A model generated the notes under the pieces. It did not search any database. It was given only the letters and a program-made list of their open reading frames with translations, and had not been told where the DNA came from. This document shows positions 53,399 through 61,334 of a DNA stretch of 64,000 nt, piece after piece. Origin of the DNA: RGIG9060 sp052173655 (GTDB lineage Bacteria > Spirochaetota > Spirochaetia > Treponematales > Treponemataceae); the NCBI GenBank assembly GCA_052173655.1, contig JBQMYD010000002.1:247779-311778 (forward strand), read 5' to 3'. Every line of letters starts with the position of its first letter. Within the stretch, counting starts at the first letter, position 1. Made by a program: the position numbers and the translations under genes.

Positions 53399-54213
53399 AT
53401 GAAACCACCTTTAACTTATTACGGAGGTAAACAACAGCTTGCTTCAAAAATTGTATCATTAATTCCTGAACACAAAATTTATTGTGAGCCATTTGTTGGG
53501 GGGGGGCTGTTTTCTTTGCAAAAAAACCGTCAAATTTTGAAATTATAAATGATATCAATTCAGAAATAATTAATTTTTATCAAGTACTAAAACAGAATTT
53601 TTCGGATTTGCAATCTGAAATTCAAATTAGCCTACATTCCCGAAAACTTTATGAAAAGGCTAAAGTAATTTATGAGAATACTGAAATGTTTGATAATGTA
53701 AAAAGAGCATGGGCGGTTTGGATGCTTTCTAATACATCTTTTTGTCATGATATTACGGCAGGATTTAGCGGTGATAAAAGGGGAACAACAACTAGAGCTT
53801 TGGCATCTAAAAAAGCTTTATTTACAACAGAACTTTCAAAGCGAATCGAAAATCTTTTAATAGAAAACTTGGACGCTTTAAGAATTATAGAATTAAAGGA
53901 TTCTTCTGAAACTTTTTTTTATTTAGATCCTCCATATGTAGGAACATGTCAAGGGCATTATGACGGTTATTCGCAAGATGATTTTGACCGGCTAATTTGT
54001 TCTCTTTCAAAAATAAAAGGAAAGTTTCTTTTAAGTTCATTTCGGAATGAAAATTTGACAAAAGCTGTAAAAAATAACAACTGGTATCAAATTGAATTGA
54101 AAATGAGAAAGACTGCGTCAGTACTTTCAGAAAAATATGTTACAAAGATTGAGGTTCTTACAGCCAATTATCCTATTGGAATTGAAAATGAAAATGTTAA
54201 AATTTTGAGTTAG
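53399..54213 (+). CDS. D12-class DNA adenine methylase, out of frame at a G9 tract (phase-OFF)
   Basis: The gene starts at ATG 53399 with AAGGAG 8 bp upstream. It reads MKPPLTYYGGKQQLASK...CEPFVGGG and then leaves frame at G9, stopping at 53548 after 49 residues. With ten (or seven) G it reads through GGGAVFFAKKPSNFEIINDINSE to 54213, 271 residues, with DPPY (FYLDPPYVG) intact. D12 enzymes methylate adenine N6, classically in GATC-like sites. The last frame-shifted part appears alone as 53608-54213. Located at the phage right end, the position of Mu's DNA-modification gene mom. Confidence 0.85.
53498..53506 (+). repeat. G9 phase-variation tract in the methylase gene
   Basis: Nine G encoding part of the motif FVGGG. 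Ten G restores the frame and exactly the expected FVGGGAVFF motif of the family; nine G truncates it. Confidence 0.9.
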
Positions 54214-54214
54214 A
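54197..54214 (+). repeat. 18-bp direct repeat, first copy
   Basis: TTAAA(A)TTTTGAGTTAGA overlaps the methylase 3' end. A second copy with one mismatch lies at 54948-54965, just after the DUF2786 gene. Confidence 0.7.
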
Positions 54215-54279
54215 TCTGACATAAAATGATTGATATGTGCAAGACTTTAACTCCAGCACGCAAAGGACAGGAGAAATTT

Positions 54280-54933
54280 ATGGAAAATTTAGAAATTGTA
54301 AAGCACAGGATAAAGAAGCTACTTGCCTTATCAAAATCACCAAATGAAAATGAAGCTACCTCAGCACTCAGAAAAGCAAATGAATTGATAGCTGGGTACA
54401 ACCTCTCCTCTGAACAATTTTCCGAATATACGGAAGCGAAAGTGAAAGGAACTAAGACTTTTATTAGATGGCGAGCTGTCCTTGCAAACGCTGTCGAAAA
54501 TCTTTATGCAACATTTCATTACAATGACGGAGCAGGAGACATTGTTTTTATCGGAGAAGAACTTGATGTCTTCATGTCTACCGAAATGTACAAATATCTT
54601 GTAAAAACGATAGACCGAATGGCAAAGCAAAATATCCGCAAAAATGCAAAGTATAAATATCGCCAATCATACAGGGCAGGAATTGCGAGCCGTCTTTATG
54701 ATCGAATGTTTGAACTCGGTCAGCAGTGTAGCTGGAGAAACCCAAAAGAATTGGCAGCTCAAAAAAAGCAAATTGCAGAGTTTGTTGAAAAACAAGTTTC
54801 AATTTCTGTATCAGCAACCAAATTTGAAAATGTAAACACTACAGCTTTTTCACGTGGAAATAACGATGCCGAAAAAATAAACCTCAGCCGACAAATGACA
54901 GGTAGCGGCACACGAAGACTTGGGGTTTTGTAA
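54280..54933 (+). CDS. DUF2786-domain protein
   Basis: 217 residues from the ATG at 54280, chosen for its GGAG and because the family N-terminus starts here (the frame is open back to 54226). Residues 5-45 are the DUF2786 helical domain: RIKKLLALSKSPNENEATSALRKANELIAGYNL. The rest resembles the DUF7168 partner domain. Function unknown. It is flanked by 18-bp direct repeats and follows the methylase, so it looks like an accessory cassette. Confidence 0.75.
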   Translation: MENLEIVKHRIKKLLALSKSPNENEATSALRKANELIAGYNLSSEQFSEYTEAKVKGTKTFIRWRAVLANAVENLYATFHYNDGAGDIVFIGEELDVFMSTEMYKYLVKTIDRMAKQNIRKNAKYKYRQSYRAGIASRLYDRMFELGQQCSWRNPKELAAQKKQIAEFVEKQVSISVSATKFENVNTTAFSRGNNDAEKINLSRQMTGSGTRRLGVL

Positions 54934-54947
54934 AAAAAATGTGAATA

Positions 54948-54965
54948 TTAAACTTTTGAGTTAGA
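54948..54965 (+). repeat. 18-bp direct repeat, second copy
   Basis: TTAAA(C)TTTTGAGTTAGA, one mismatch from 54197-54214. The two copies enclose the DUF2786 gene (751 bp apart). Confidence 0.7.
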
Positions 54966-54998
54966 CTACACAGCTAAAAAAATAACGAAGGAGAAACT

Positions 54999-55049
54999 AT
55001 GAAAAAATATGACAGCCGAAAAATACACAAAAACACATCAAAACGGTAG
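54999..55049 (+). CDS. Possible 16-residue mini-ORF at the phage right end
   Basis: MKKYDSRKIHKNTSKR, with AAGGAG 7 bp before the ATG. Too short to judge; it may be the remnant of a longer gene. The rest of 54934-55268 is AT-rich and holds the phage right end. Confidence 0.25.
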   Translation: MKKYDSRKIHKNTSKR

Positions 55050-55075
55050 AGTGTTTTAGTTCAGCTAAAATTAAG

Positions 55076-55096
55076 GGTAACAAAAAAGGTAACAAA
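55076..55096 (+). repeat. Two GGTAACAAA repeats near the right end
   Basis: Direct repeats at 55076-55084 and 55088-55096, about 175 bp from the right end. They share GTAAC with the terminal TGTAACG and with the 21-bp operators, so they may be transposase or regulator sites (inference). Confidence 0.4.
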
Positions 55097-55268
55097 TGAG
55101 CTTCAAAATGGGGTAAAAATGATGTTTTTTTAACCTTTTTATCAACTTTTATCAAATTCCGATTATATTAGAATTTTTTAGAAATAAATGCTTTATCTTT
55201 ATATAATATAACATTTTACAAAAATATTAGAAAACTTTTTAAATTCTAATTCTTTAATATAAATTACA

Positions 55269-55273
55269 AATAT
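55269..55273 (+). repeat. Target-site duplication, right copy
   Basis: AATAT directly after the phage TTACA end; identical to 23262-23266. Confidence 0.9.
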
Positions 55274-56147
55274 CAAAATTAAAACCTGATCCAAGTATGT
55301 TATCACCCAAAAGTCCCATTTCTTTGGATTGTTCAATAGCAAGTTTTAGACGATTTACCGCAAGAGGGTATTCAGCTCGAATGTATACAAAGCCTTTGCT
55401 TGCTCCTATTGCTTTTCCGCATATCGTCATAGCTTCCAGAATTGAGTTAGGATCTCCTTCTATAGTGGAACGATCCATGTAAGCTCCAGGATCTCCTTCA
55501 TCTGCATTGCAAACAACGTATTTTTCATCACCTGAAGCTTTCATGCCGGCTTCCCATTTTAAACCTGTAGGAAAACCTGCACCGCCCCTTCCTCTAAGTC
55601 CTGATAATTTGAGTTCATTAATGATATCTTCGCTGTTCATCTCAAACAATGCTTTTTCCAAAGCAACATACCCGTCGTGAGCTATGTACTCGGTAATATC
55701 TTCAGGATTTATAAGACCGCAGTTACGCAAAACGATTCTTACCTGCTTTTTATAAAAATCTATTTCTTCGCCTTTTGGTGTAGGTTTACCGTTTTTTTTA
55801 TATAAAAGTCTGTCTACTTCAATATTTTTTACGATGTGGCTTTCAACAATTTCTCTTGCATCTTCCGGTTTAACTTCCACATAAAACGAGTCATCAGGTA
55901 AAATTTTTACAATAGGGCCTTTTTCGCAAAATCCAAAGCAACCGGTCTTTTTTACGGATACTTTATTTTCAAAACCGAATTCTTTTAATGCACAAACCAA
56001 GTTTTCATAAATTTTATCGGAATTTGAAGATTCGCAGGCAGTTCCACCGCAAACAAGAATAACTTTTCCTTCAACTTCTTTTTTTCTAAGCTCCAGTTTT
56101 TTTGATTCACGGAGAATTCTTAAATTTTCAAGGGTTATTTTTTCCAT
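55274..56147 (-). pseudogene. hydB: hydB (NuoF-like) 5' portion, cut by prophage insertion
   Basis: The N-terminal half of the NADH/flavin subunit. Residues 25-115 form the thioredoxin-like [2Fe-2S] domain (VCGGTACESS, TGCFGFCEKGP). From about 200 the NADH/FMN site reads GLRGRGGAGFPTGLKWE with CNADEGDPGAYMDR. The frame reaches GSGFNFDI at the junction, then runs into phage sequence, adding CNLY and a stop at 55254. The product would be 297 residues and would lack the cluster-carrying half. An intact NuoF site in one fragment is unlikely to restore the enzyme. Confidence 0.93.
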
Positions 56148-56170
56148 AATTCATCTTTCCTATGTAAATT

Positions 56171-56650
56171 TTAAGCTTTGTATTTGTCCAAAATTTCGGC
56201 AACATTATTTTTAGTAATTTTACCGTAAACTTCACCGTTTATTGACACAACAGGAGCTAACCCGCAGCAACCGATACATCTAACAGGTTCAACGGAAAAT
56301 TGTCCGTCATCAGTAGATATTTTTCCTTCCGATAATTTTAAAAGTTTTCTACATTCATCGATTACGTCTTGACTGCCTTTTAGGTAACATGCAGTACCGA
56401 GGCATACACTGATTCTGTTTTTGCCGGGTTTTTGAGTTTTGAAAAAATGATAGAATGACATAACCCCATAAACACGAGAAAGCCTGGTTTCAGTTCTTTT
56501 GGCGACTTCAACGGCTGCTTCTTTTGAAATGTAGCCTTGTTCTTCTTGTACCTTGTGGAGGATCATAATAAGATTCCCCGGCTTATTTTTCCACTCGTCG
56601 ATAAATGCTATGAGTTCTTTTGAAAAACCTGCATTAGACAATTCAGTCAT
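56171..56650 (-). CDS. hydC: Hydrogenase [2Fe-2S] subunit, NuoE-like
   Basis: 159 residues with the thioredoxin-like [2Fe-2S] fold of NuoE/HydC. The four Cys lie in VCLGTACYLKGS and VRCIGCCGLAP. The N-terminal helical part includes LIMILHKVQEEQGYISKEA. It is the first gene of the hyd operon and passes electrons between NuoF-like HydB and HydA. A T12 run (56733-56744) lies about 85 bp upstream and may affect promoter spacing. Confidence 0.92.
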   Translation of the reverse strand: MTELSNAGFSKELIAFIDEWKNKPGNLIMILHKVQEEQGYISKEAAVEVAKRTETRLSRVYGVMSFYHFFKTQKPGKNRISVCLGTACYLKGSQDVIDECRKLLKLSEGKISTDDGQFSVEPVRCIGCCGLAPVVSINGEVYGKITKNNVAEILDKYKA

Positions 56651-56786
56651 AATTGACCTCCCCCAAAAAAAAGTTTTGATTTTCTGCTCATTTTTCCCTG
56701 ATTATAAGAGAGAAAAATTGCATTTACAAGAATTTTTTTTTTTTAACGAGGAGAGTTTTTACATTTTTGGTAAAGTGATAAAAGTT

Positions 56787-57503
56787 TTAATAGGTTAGTG
56801 TGTAAGTATTTATGTCTCTTGAACAAAGATATTTACAAATTGGAATTGAAATTTGGCAGGAATTGCCGGATGTTTTTATTTCCCCTATGGATTGTGAGTT
56901 TTTTTCTGCCTTTATTATGTTTTTAGGTGTTTGTATTTTTATTATCAGATTTGAAAGTCTTAATTGTTCTACAGAATTTTTACCGTAAAACGAGGAAAGT
57001 ATTTCAATGTATTCTTGCTCATTTATGTTTTCTCCTGTAAAAATGGGAGCTGCAAGAAGTTCCAAATACTCTTTTACTTCAGGAATAAGTTCCGATGCCG
57101 ATTTTGCATTATCTGCAGAAAGCGTAAAAGTAAGTTTTGTTTTGGAGTTTTCTTTTTTTACTTCAACAAAATTTTTTATCAATTCGTTGAGATCTTGATT
57201 TTTTTCAAGTTTTGTTGAAATTGAAATATCTGCAAGATTTTGTGTTTTTACTGAGGTTTGCATAAAGCCATATTCTTTTAATCGTTCTTTTAAGTATTCC
57301 GTATCAAAAAGAGAAGTATTATTTTCCGTTTCTGAAAAATTTTTTAATATGTTGTTAAATTCTTCCGAATTATTACAGTCAATTTTTATTAAACTTGAAT
57401 TTTCATCCAAAATATTAATTTCAAGTTTCGGATTGCAGCTAAAAATGAGAATAATCGAAAAAAAACAGAATAGCATCAAAAAAAAGTTTTTTATATTTTT
57501 CAT
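56787..57503 (-). CDS. Lipoprotein, unknown function
   Basis: 238 residues. The signal peptide MKNIKNFFLMLFCFFSIILIFSC gives a spirochaetal lipobox IFSC at about residue 23. The mature part is alpha/beta with no recognised domain. It starts 4 bp inside the NlpC/P60 gene's end on the same strand, so the two are co-transcribed and may work together at the envelope (inference). Confidence 0.65.
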   Translation of the reverse strand: MKNIKNFFLMLFCFFSIILIFSCNPKLEINILDENSSLIKIDCNNSEEFNNILKNFSETENNTSLFDTEYLKERLKEYGFMQTSVKTQNLADISISTKLEKNQDLNELIKNFVEVKKENSKTKLTFTLSADNAKSASELIPEVKEYLELLAAPIFTGENINEQEYIEILSSFYGKNSVEQLRLSNLIIKIQTPKNIIKAEKNSQSIGEIKTSGNSCQISIPICKYLCSRDINTYTLTY

Positions 57504-58624
57504 TTTTTTGTTCCTTTATCTTTTTGTTTTAAATTACTTTTAGGGATATAGATATCTAACCGAATTCCGCTTTGAAATACCAAGCCTGCAGAACAAGAAT
57601 CTGCAAATGAAAGAGCAGAGCCTGAAGCTGAGTTAAATACAATATAAGATATATCTTGAACAAAACGCAGCCCGACAACAGAGTTAATTTGAACGGCAGG
57701 AGTTTGAAAAGAAATACCCAAAATTCCCGGGAAAATAGAACCTAAAATCTCGGTTCCTGTGCCTATTAACTTAGGTTTTCCTATTGTAAATACAGCTCCG
57801 GCATAAACTTTAATGTAGTCTAAAGGAGATATAGTTAAAAAAATGGGAATTTGAAAAATTCCCATTTTAGGTTCACCCCGTAGATCTATTCCCAAACCGG
57901 GTTTCATCTGTAAGCGGTTGTATTGAGCATGGAGTTGAATTGAGTATCCTCTGGTATTGAATAAAACTTCCTTAGAGGTAAAAAAATTCCAGTTGAAAAA
58001 CAGACTAACGTCAAAATCTACCGGAAATCTGTTATAGGCCTCTTCTTTTAGAGAAGCTTCTTTGAGAGTTATTTTTATTTGCGGAGTTTTAGTATTTTTT
58101 GAACTATTTTCATATTTTTCCTGACCGGCTAAATCCTGATCTACAGTAAAAATACTACCGCATCCGACATATTTTGATGACCAGTATTTTTGTTCAAGAG
58201 AAGAAACGATAACTCCTGTATTTTCTCCGTCGCTTACTGCATGAATAAATTGATTTTGTCCGATGTATACGGCAACATGACTGATTTCTGTTCCTTTTGT
58301 TTTAAAAAAAAGCAGATCGCCGGGTTGTTTTTTTGAATCCGGAATTATTCTTATGTGAGCGTAAATATCCTTTGCCTTACGTGGAAGTTTTATACCGGTT
58401 GCATTTTTGACGCTGATCATAATCAGTCCGGAACAGTCAATTCCTGACTTTGTTTCTCCGCCTAAAAGATAGGGAGTTCCTATGTATGTTTTGCACTCAT
58501 TTACCAAAGCTTTTCTTTTTTCAGTACTAGGTAACTGCATATCTTGAGAAAAAATCTTTAAAGAAAAAAAATTCAAAAAGAGAAGAAAAACTAAAATCAA
58601 GTTTTTTTTGTGATACATGTACAC
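57500..58624 (-). CDS. NlpC/P60 peptidase with C-terminal beta-rich domain
   Basis: 374 residues. A signal peptide (about residues 8-26) is followed by an NlpC/P60 cysteine peptidase with Cys64 (GIDCSGL), His116 (SHVAVYIG) and His128 (FIHAV). Such enzymes cut peptidoglycan stem peptides. Residues about 185-374 look beta-rich with alternating hydrophobic strands (VDVSLFFNWNF, YSIQLHAQYN, GLRFVQDIS), possibly an outer-membrane or beta-barrel-like domain. The start could also be the second Met. Confidence 0.8.
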   Translation of the reverse strand: MYMYHKKNLILVFLLFLNFFSLKIFSQDMQLPSTEKRKALVNECKTYIGTPYLLGGETKSGIDCSGLIMISVKNATGIKLPRKAKDIYAHIRIIPDSKKQPGDLLFFKTKGTEISHVAVYIGQNQFIHAVSDGENTGVIVSSLEQKYWSSKYVGCGSIFTVDQDLAGQEKYENSSKNTKTPQIKITLKEASLKEEAYNRFPVDFDVSLFFNWNFFTSKEVLFNTRGYSIQLHAQYNRLQMKPGLGIDLRGEPKMGIFQIPIFLTISPLDYIKVYAGAVFTIGKPKLIGTGTEILGSIFPGILGISFQTPAVQINSVVGLRFVQDISYIVFNSASGSALSFADSCSAGLVFQSGIRLDIYIPKSNLKQKDKGTKK

Positions 58625-58879
58625 AAGTATATTATAGTAGCAAAAATTTTACAAGATTTGATACAGGTATGGAATTGTCTGTAGAACTGTGTGCAATTGT
58701 TAGAAAATAAAATTGTCGGTTTTACACTGATAAAGGTTTTGTAAAAAATTTATTTTTTTGATTTTTCTTGACGAATTTTTATAAAATGTCATATTGACAA
58801 AAAATTTAATTTTGTATTATCATATTTTTATCGGAAAGAGGATTTTTACCGATTATAGAAAATAATAAAGGAATAAAAT

Positions 58880-60616
58880 ATGGGAAACAAAATTACCAGG
58901 CCGCTTCCTTGGGCATTTTTGGATGAATTCAGGGGAAAAGAATTTAAAGGAGAATGGCCAACTCTAAATGAAATGATAAAAATTTCATCAATTCGTTATC
59001 CTGAACGACCGTGTCTTTCTGTTTTTGATCCGGATAAGATAGTTTTGACTTATGAACAGGCAGTTGACAAAATGAAAATTTTTGCAAATTGGCTTCTTTC
59101 AAAAGGATTTAAAAAAGGCGATAAGGTTGCCGTTACCGGAAAAAACTCACCGGAATGGACTGTAGTATTCTATGGAACATTTTTTGCAGGCGGTGTTATA
59201 GTTCCTATCGATCATGGTCTTCGTAAGGAAGAAGTTGAAAATCTGTTAAAGACTTCCGAGCCTAAATTCTTCTTTGTAGATGAAGAAAAATATGATTACT
59301 TTAAAGAAAATGCAAAGGGATACGAAGTTTATTCTGTTAACGCAAAATATCAGGATACTTACATCTACAATTTGCGTTCTGAAAATTCATATGAAGCTGA
59401 ACTTCCTTGTGAAAATGACTTGGCTGCCATATTGTTTACTTCAGGAACAACAGGAACTCCAAAGGGTGTTATGTTGTCCCATAAAAATCTTGTTTCTGAC
59501 TGCTATATTGCACAAACTCACTTGTGGACTAAAGAAACAGATGTATTCTATGCACTTTTACCGGTACACCACTCATATACAATGCAAGCTGTTTTAATAA
59601 ACGGACTTTCGGTAGGAGCGGAGGTACTTTTTGGAAAGTCAATTGTTGTTTCAAAAATACTTAGAGAACTGAAAGAAGGTCGTGTTACTATCTTTTTAGG
59701 AGTTCCGCTTTTATATAACAAAATTATTTTTGGAATAATGAAAGGAATAAGAGCAAAAGGTCCTGTTGTATACGGTATCATAAAAATGCTGATGGGACTT
59801 TCTTATTTAATAAAGAAAATATCCGGTCAGAATCCGGGTAAAAAAATGTTTAAGTCTATTTTAGACAAAGCTTCACTTGGAACTCTTCGTGTTGCTATTT
59901 CAGGTGGCGGTCCTCTAGCGCCGAATGTTTTTAAGGCTTATCAGGAATTGGGAATTGATTTTATTCAAGGTTACGGACTTACCGAAACTTCTCCTATCAT
60001 TGCATTGAATCCTGTAGAACACTTCAAAATAGAATCTGTTGGAGCTTTCTTCCATCCTTATATGGAAATGAGAATTGATAATCCTGATGAAGACGGAATA
60101 GGTGAAGTTCAGGTAAAAGGTCCGATGGTTATGCAAGGTTACTACAAAATGCCTGAAGAAACTGCAGAAATGTTTACCGAAGATGGTTGGTTAAAAACCG
60201 GAGATTTGGGAAAACTTGATGAAGAAAATTATCTTTATCTTTCAGGGAGGGCTAAAAACCTCATCGTTACAGAAGGTGGAAAAAATGTATTTCCTGAAGA
60301 AATTGAAAATGCATTCCAACTTTACGACCGGATTGAGCAGATCACAGTTCAAGGCTATATAATCGATGAGCAAACCAAGTCTGAAGGCGTTGAAGCTCTT
60401 ATTTATCCTTCCGATTCTTTAATTACGGAATTAAAAGTTGAAAGAAATTCTAAAGAAAGTGAAGAACCCGTAAAACAGGTAGTTTTTGATATCGTAGAAA
60501 AAGTGAATAAGGATTTGCAGCCGTATGCACGAATTTCCAAAATTACGATTTTGAAAGAAGCTTTGGAAATGACAACTTCAAGAAAGGTTAAACGAAATTA
60601 CAAAAGTCAGAACTAA
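58880..60616 (+). CDS. Long-chain acyl-CoA synthetase (AMP-binding family)
   Basis: A 578-residue ANL-superfamily enzyme that activates a fatty acid with ATP and CoA. The P-loop is LFTSGTTGTPKGVMLSHKNL (about 188-207), the A5 region GYGLTETSPIIALNP, the A7/A8 region GWLKTGDLG and LSGRAKNLIVTEGGKNVFPEEIE, and the catalytic Lys lies in TSRKVKRN at the C-terminus. Transcribed alone; fatty-acid scavenging fits treponemes, which often lack full fatty-acid synthesis (known for some, inferred here). Confidence 0.9.
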   Translation: MGNKITRPLPWAFLDEFRGKEFKGEWPTLNEMIKISSIRYPERPCLSVFDPDKIVLTYEQAVDKMKIFANWLLSKGFKKGDKVAVTGKNSPEWTVVFYGTFFAGGVIVPIDHGLRKEEVENLLKTSEPKFFFVDEEKYDYFKENAKGYEVYSVNAKYQDTYIYNLRSENSYEAELPCENDLAAILFTSGTTGTPKGVMLSHKNLVSDCYIAQTHLWTKETDVFYALLPVHHSYTMQAVLINGLSVGAEVLFGKSIVVSKILRELKEGRVTIFLGVPLLYNKIIFGIMKGIRAKGPVVYGIIKMLMGLSYLIKKISGQNPGKKMFKSILDKASLGTLRVAISGGGPLAPNVFKAYQELGIDFIQGYGLTETSPIIALNPVEHFKIESVGAFFHPYMEMRIDNPDEDGIGEVQVKGPMVMQGYYKMPEETAEMFTEDGWLKTGDLGKLDEENYLYLSGRAKNLIVTEGGKNVFPEEIENAFQLYDRIEQITVQGYIIDEQTKSEGVEALIYPSDSLITELKVERNSKESEEPVKQVVFDIVEKVNKDLQPYARISKITILKEALEMTTSRKVKRNYKSQN

Positions 60617-60644
60617 TATTTTAGCTAAAAAATAATTTTGCTGA

Positions 60645-61307
60645 TTAATTCTGTTTTTTCGGAATAACTACAAGATGGCGCCGGTTTTGGGGTAAAAAAG
60701 GTACACTTAACGGTATGCTCTCCCAAACCGGTGCCAATTGTTTTATATTGTCCATTTCTTCTGCAATTTTTTCCGGTCTTGCTTTGTAAGCAGCAAGTTT
60801 TCCGTTTTCCGTTAAGATACGCAAAAGAGTTTTTATCATTTTTTTATCCAAAGGTCTAAAAGCTCTAAAAACTACAATATCAAAACTATTATTTTCTATA
60901 TTTTCAGCTTGTGTACATTTTACGCTAACATTTTCCAATCCTAACACAGCTTTGCAATTTTCAAGAAAAGAGCATCTTTTGCTCATACGTTCAATCAGGG
61001 TAAATTTCTCTTCGGGAAAAACAATAGATAAAGGAATTCCCGGAAGTCCCCCGCCGCTTCCAATGTCTGCAATGCTTACATGATCGGAAAAGTTATAAAA
61101 AAATTTTATAAGTGCAGAAAGATTTTTATAAGCTGCCAAGCTGTCAAAAATGTGTCGCACGATGATTTGCTCATGAGTATCGGCACCTACCAAATCGTAT
61201 GCTGCGTTAAAAAGTTCCAATTCTTTTACATACAATTCAAGTTTATTTGCAATTTCATTGATTTTCTCCGGTGCAACCCCAAGAGCCTCTAATCCTTTTT
61301 TTAGCAT
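60645..61307 (-). CDS. rsmG: 16S rRNA (guanine-527-N7)-methyltransferase
   Basis: A 220-residue SAM methylase. The SAM-binding loop is ADIGSGGGLPGIPLSIVFPE, followed by FTLIERMSKRCSFLENC and the IVVFRAFRPLDK segment. It modifies G527 in the 530 loop of 16S rRNA. It is convergent with the acyl-CoA synthetase gene. 27 bp separate it from the TPR gene upstream. Confidence 0.93.
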   Translation of the reverse strand: MLKKGLEALGVAPEKINEIANKLELYVKELELFNAAYDLVGADTHEQIIVRHIFDSLAAYKNLSALIKFFYNFSDHVSIADIGSGGGLPGIPLSIVFPEEKFTLIERMSKRCSFLENCKAVLGLENVSVKCTQAENIENNSFDIVVFRAFRPLDKKMIKTLLRILTENGKLAAYKARPEKIAEEMDNIKQLAPVWESIPLSVPFLPQNRRHLVVIPKKQN

Positions 61308-61334
61308 AGTTTTTTCCTGATGAGGTGTATAAGT

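Larger units (their letters stand above)
23267..55268. mobile_element. Mu-like transposable prophage, 32,002 bp
   Basis: The left end begins TGTAACG at 23267 and the right end finishes TTACA at 55268, so the termini are TGTAA...TTACA as expected for 5'-TG...CA-3' transposition. A 5-bp direct repeat AATAT flanks it (23262-23266 and 55269-55273), and hydB is in frame if the prophage is removed. Inside are repressor, Cro/Ner-like, MuA, MuB, Gam, GemA, lysis, terminase, portal, F, protease/scaffold, capsid, tail tube, tape measure and fibre genes. No essential module looks missing. The frameshifts in the portal and methylase are discussed separately. Confidence 0.95.

Noticed and set aside
53608..54213. 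A separate 201-residue methylase-like gene
   Set aside because: It begins at a TTG inside a gene whose start, ribosome-binding site and N-terminal motifs lie at 53399; the break is explained by the G9 tract.
23267..55268. Integrase-type prophage with att sites
   Set aside because: No integrase gene; MuA/MuB, TG...CA ends and a 5-bp duplication indicate transpositional insertion.
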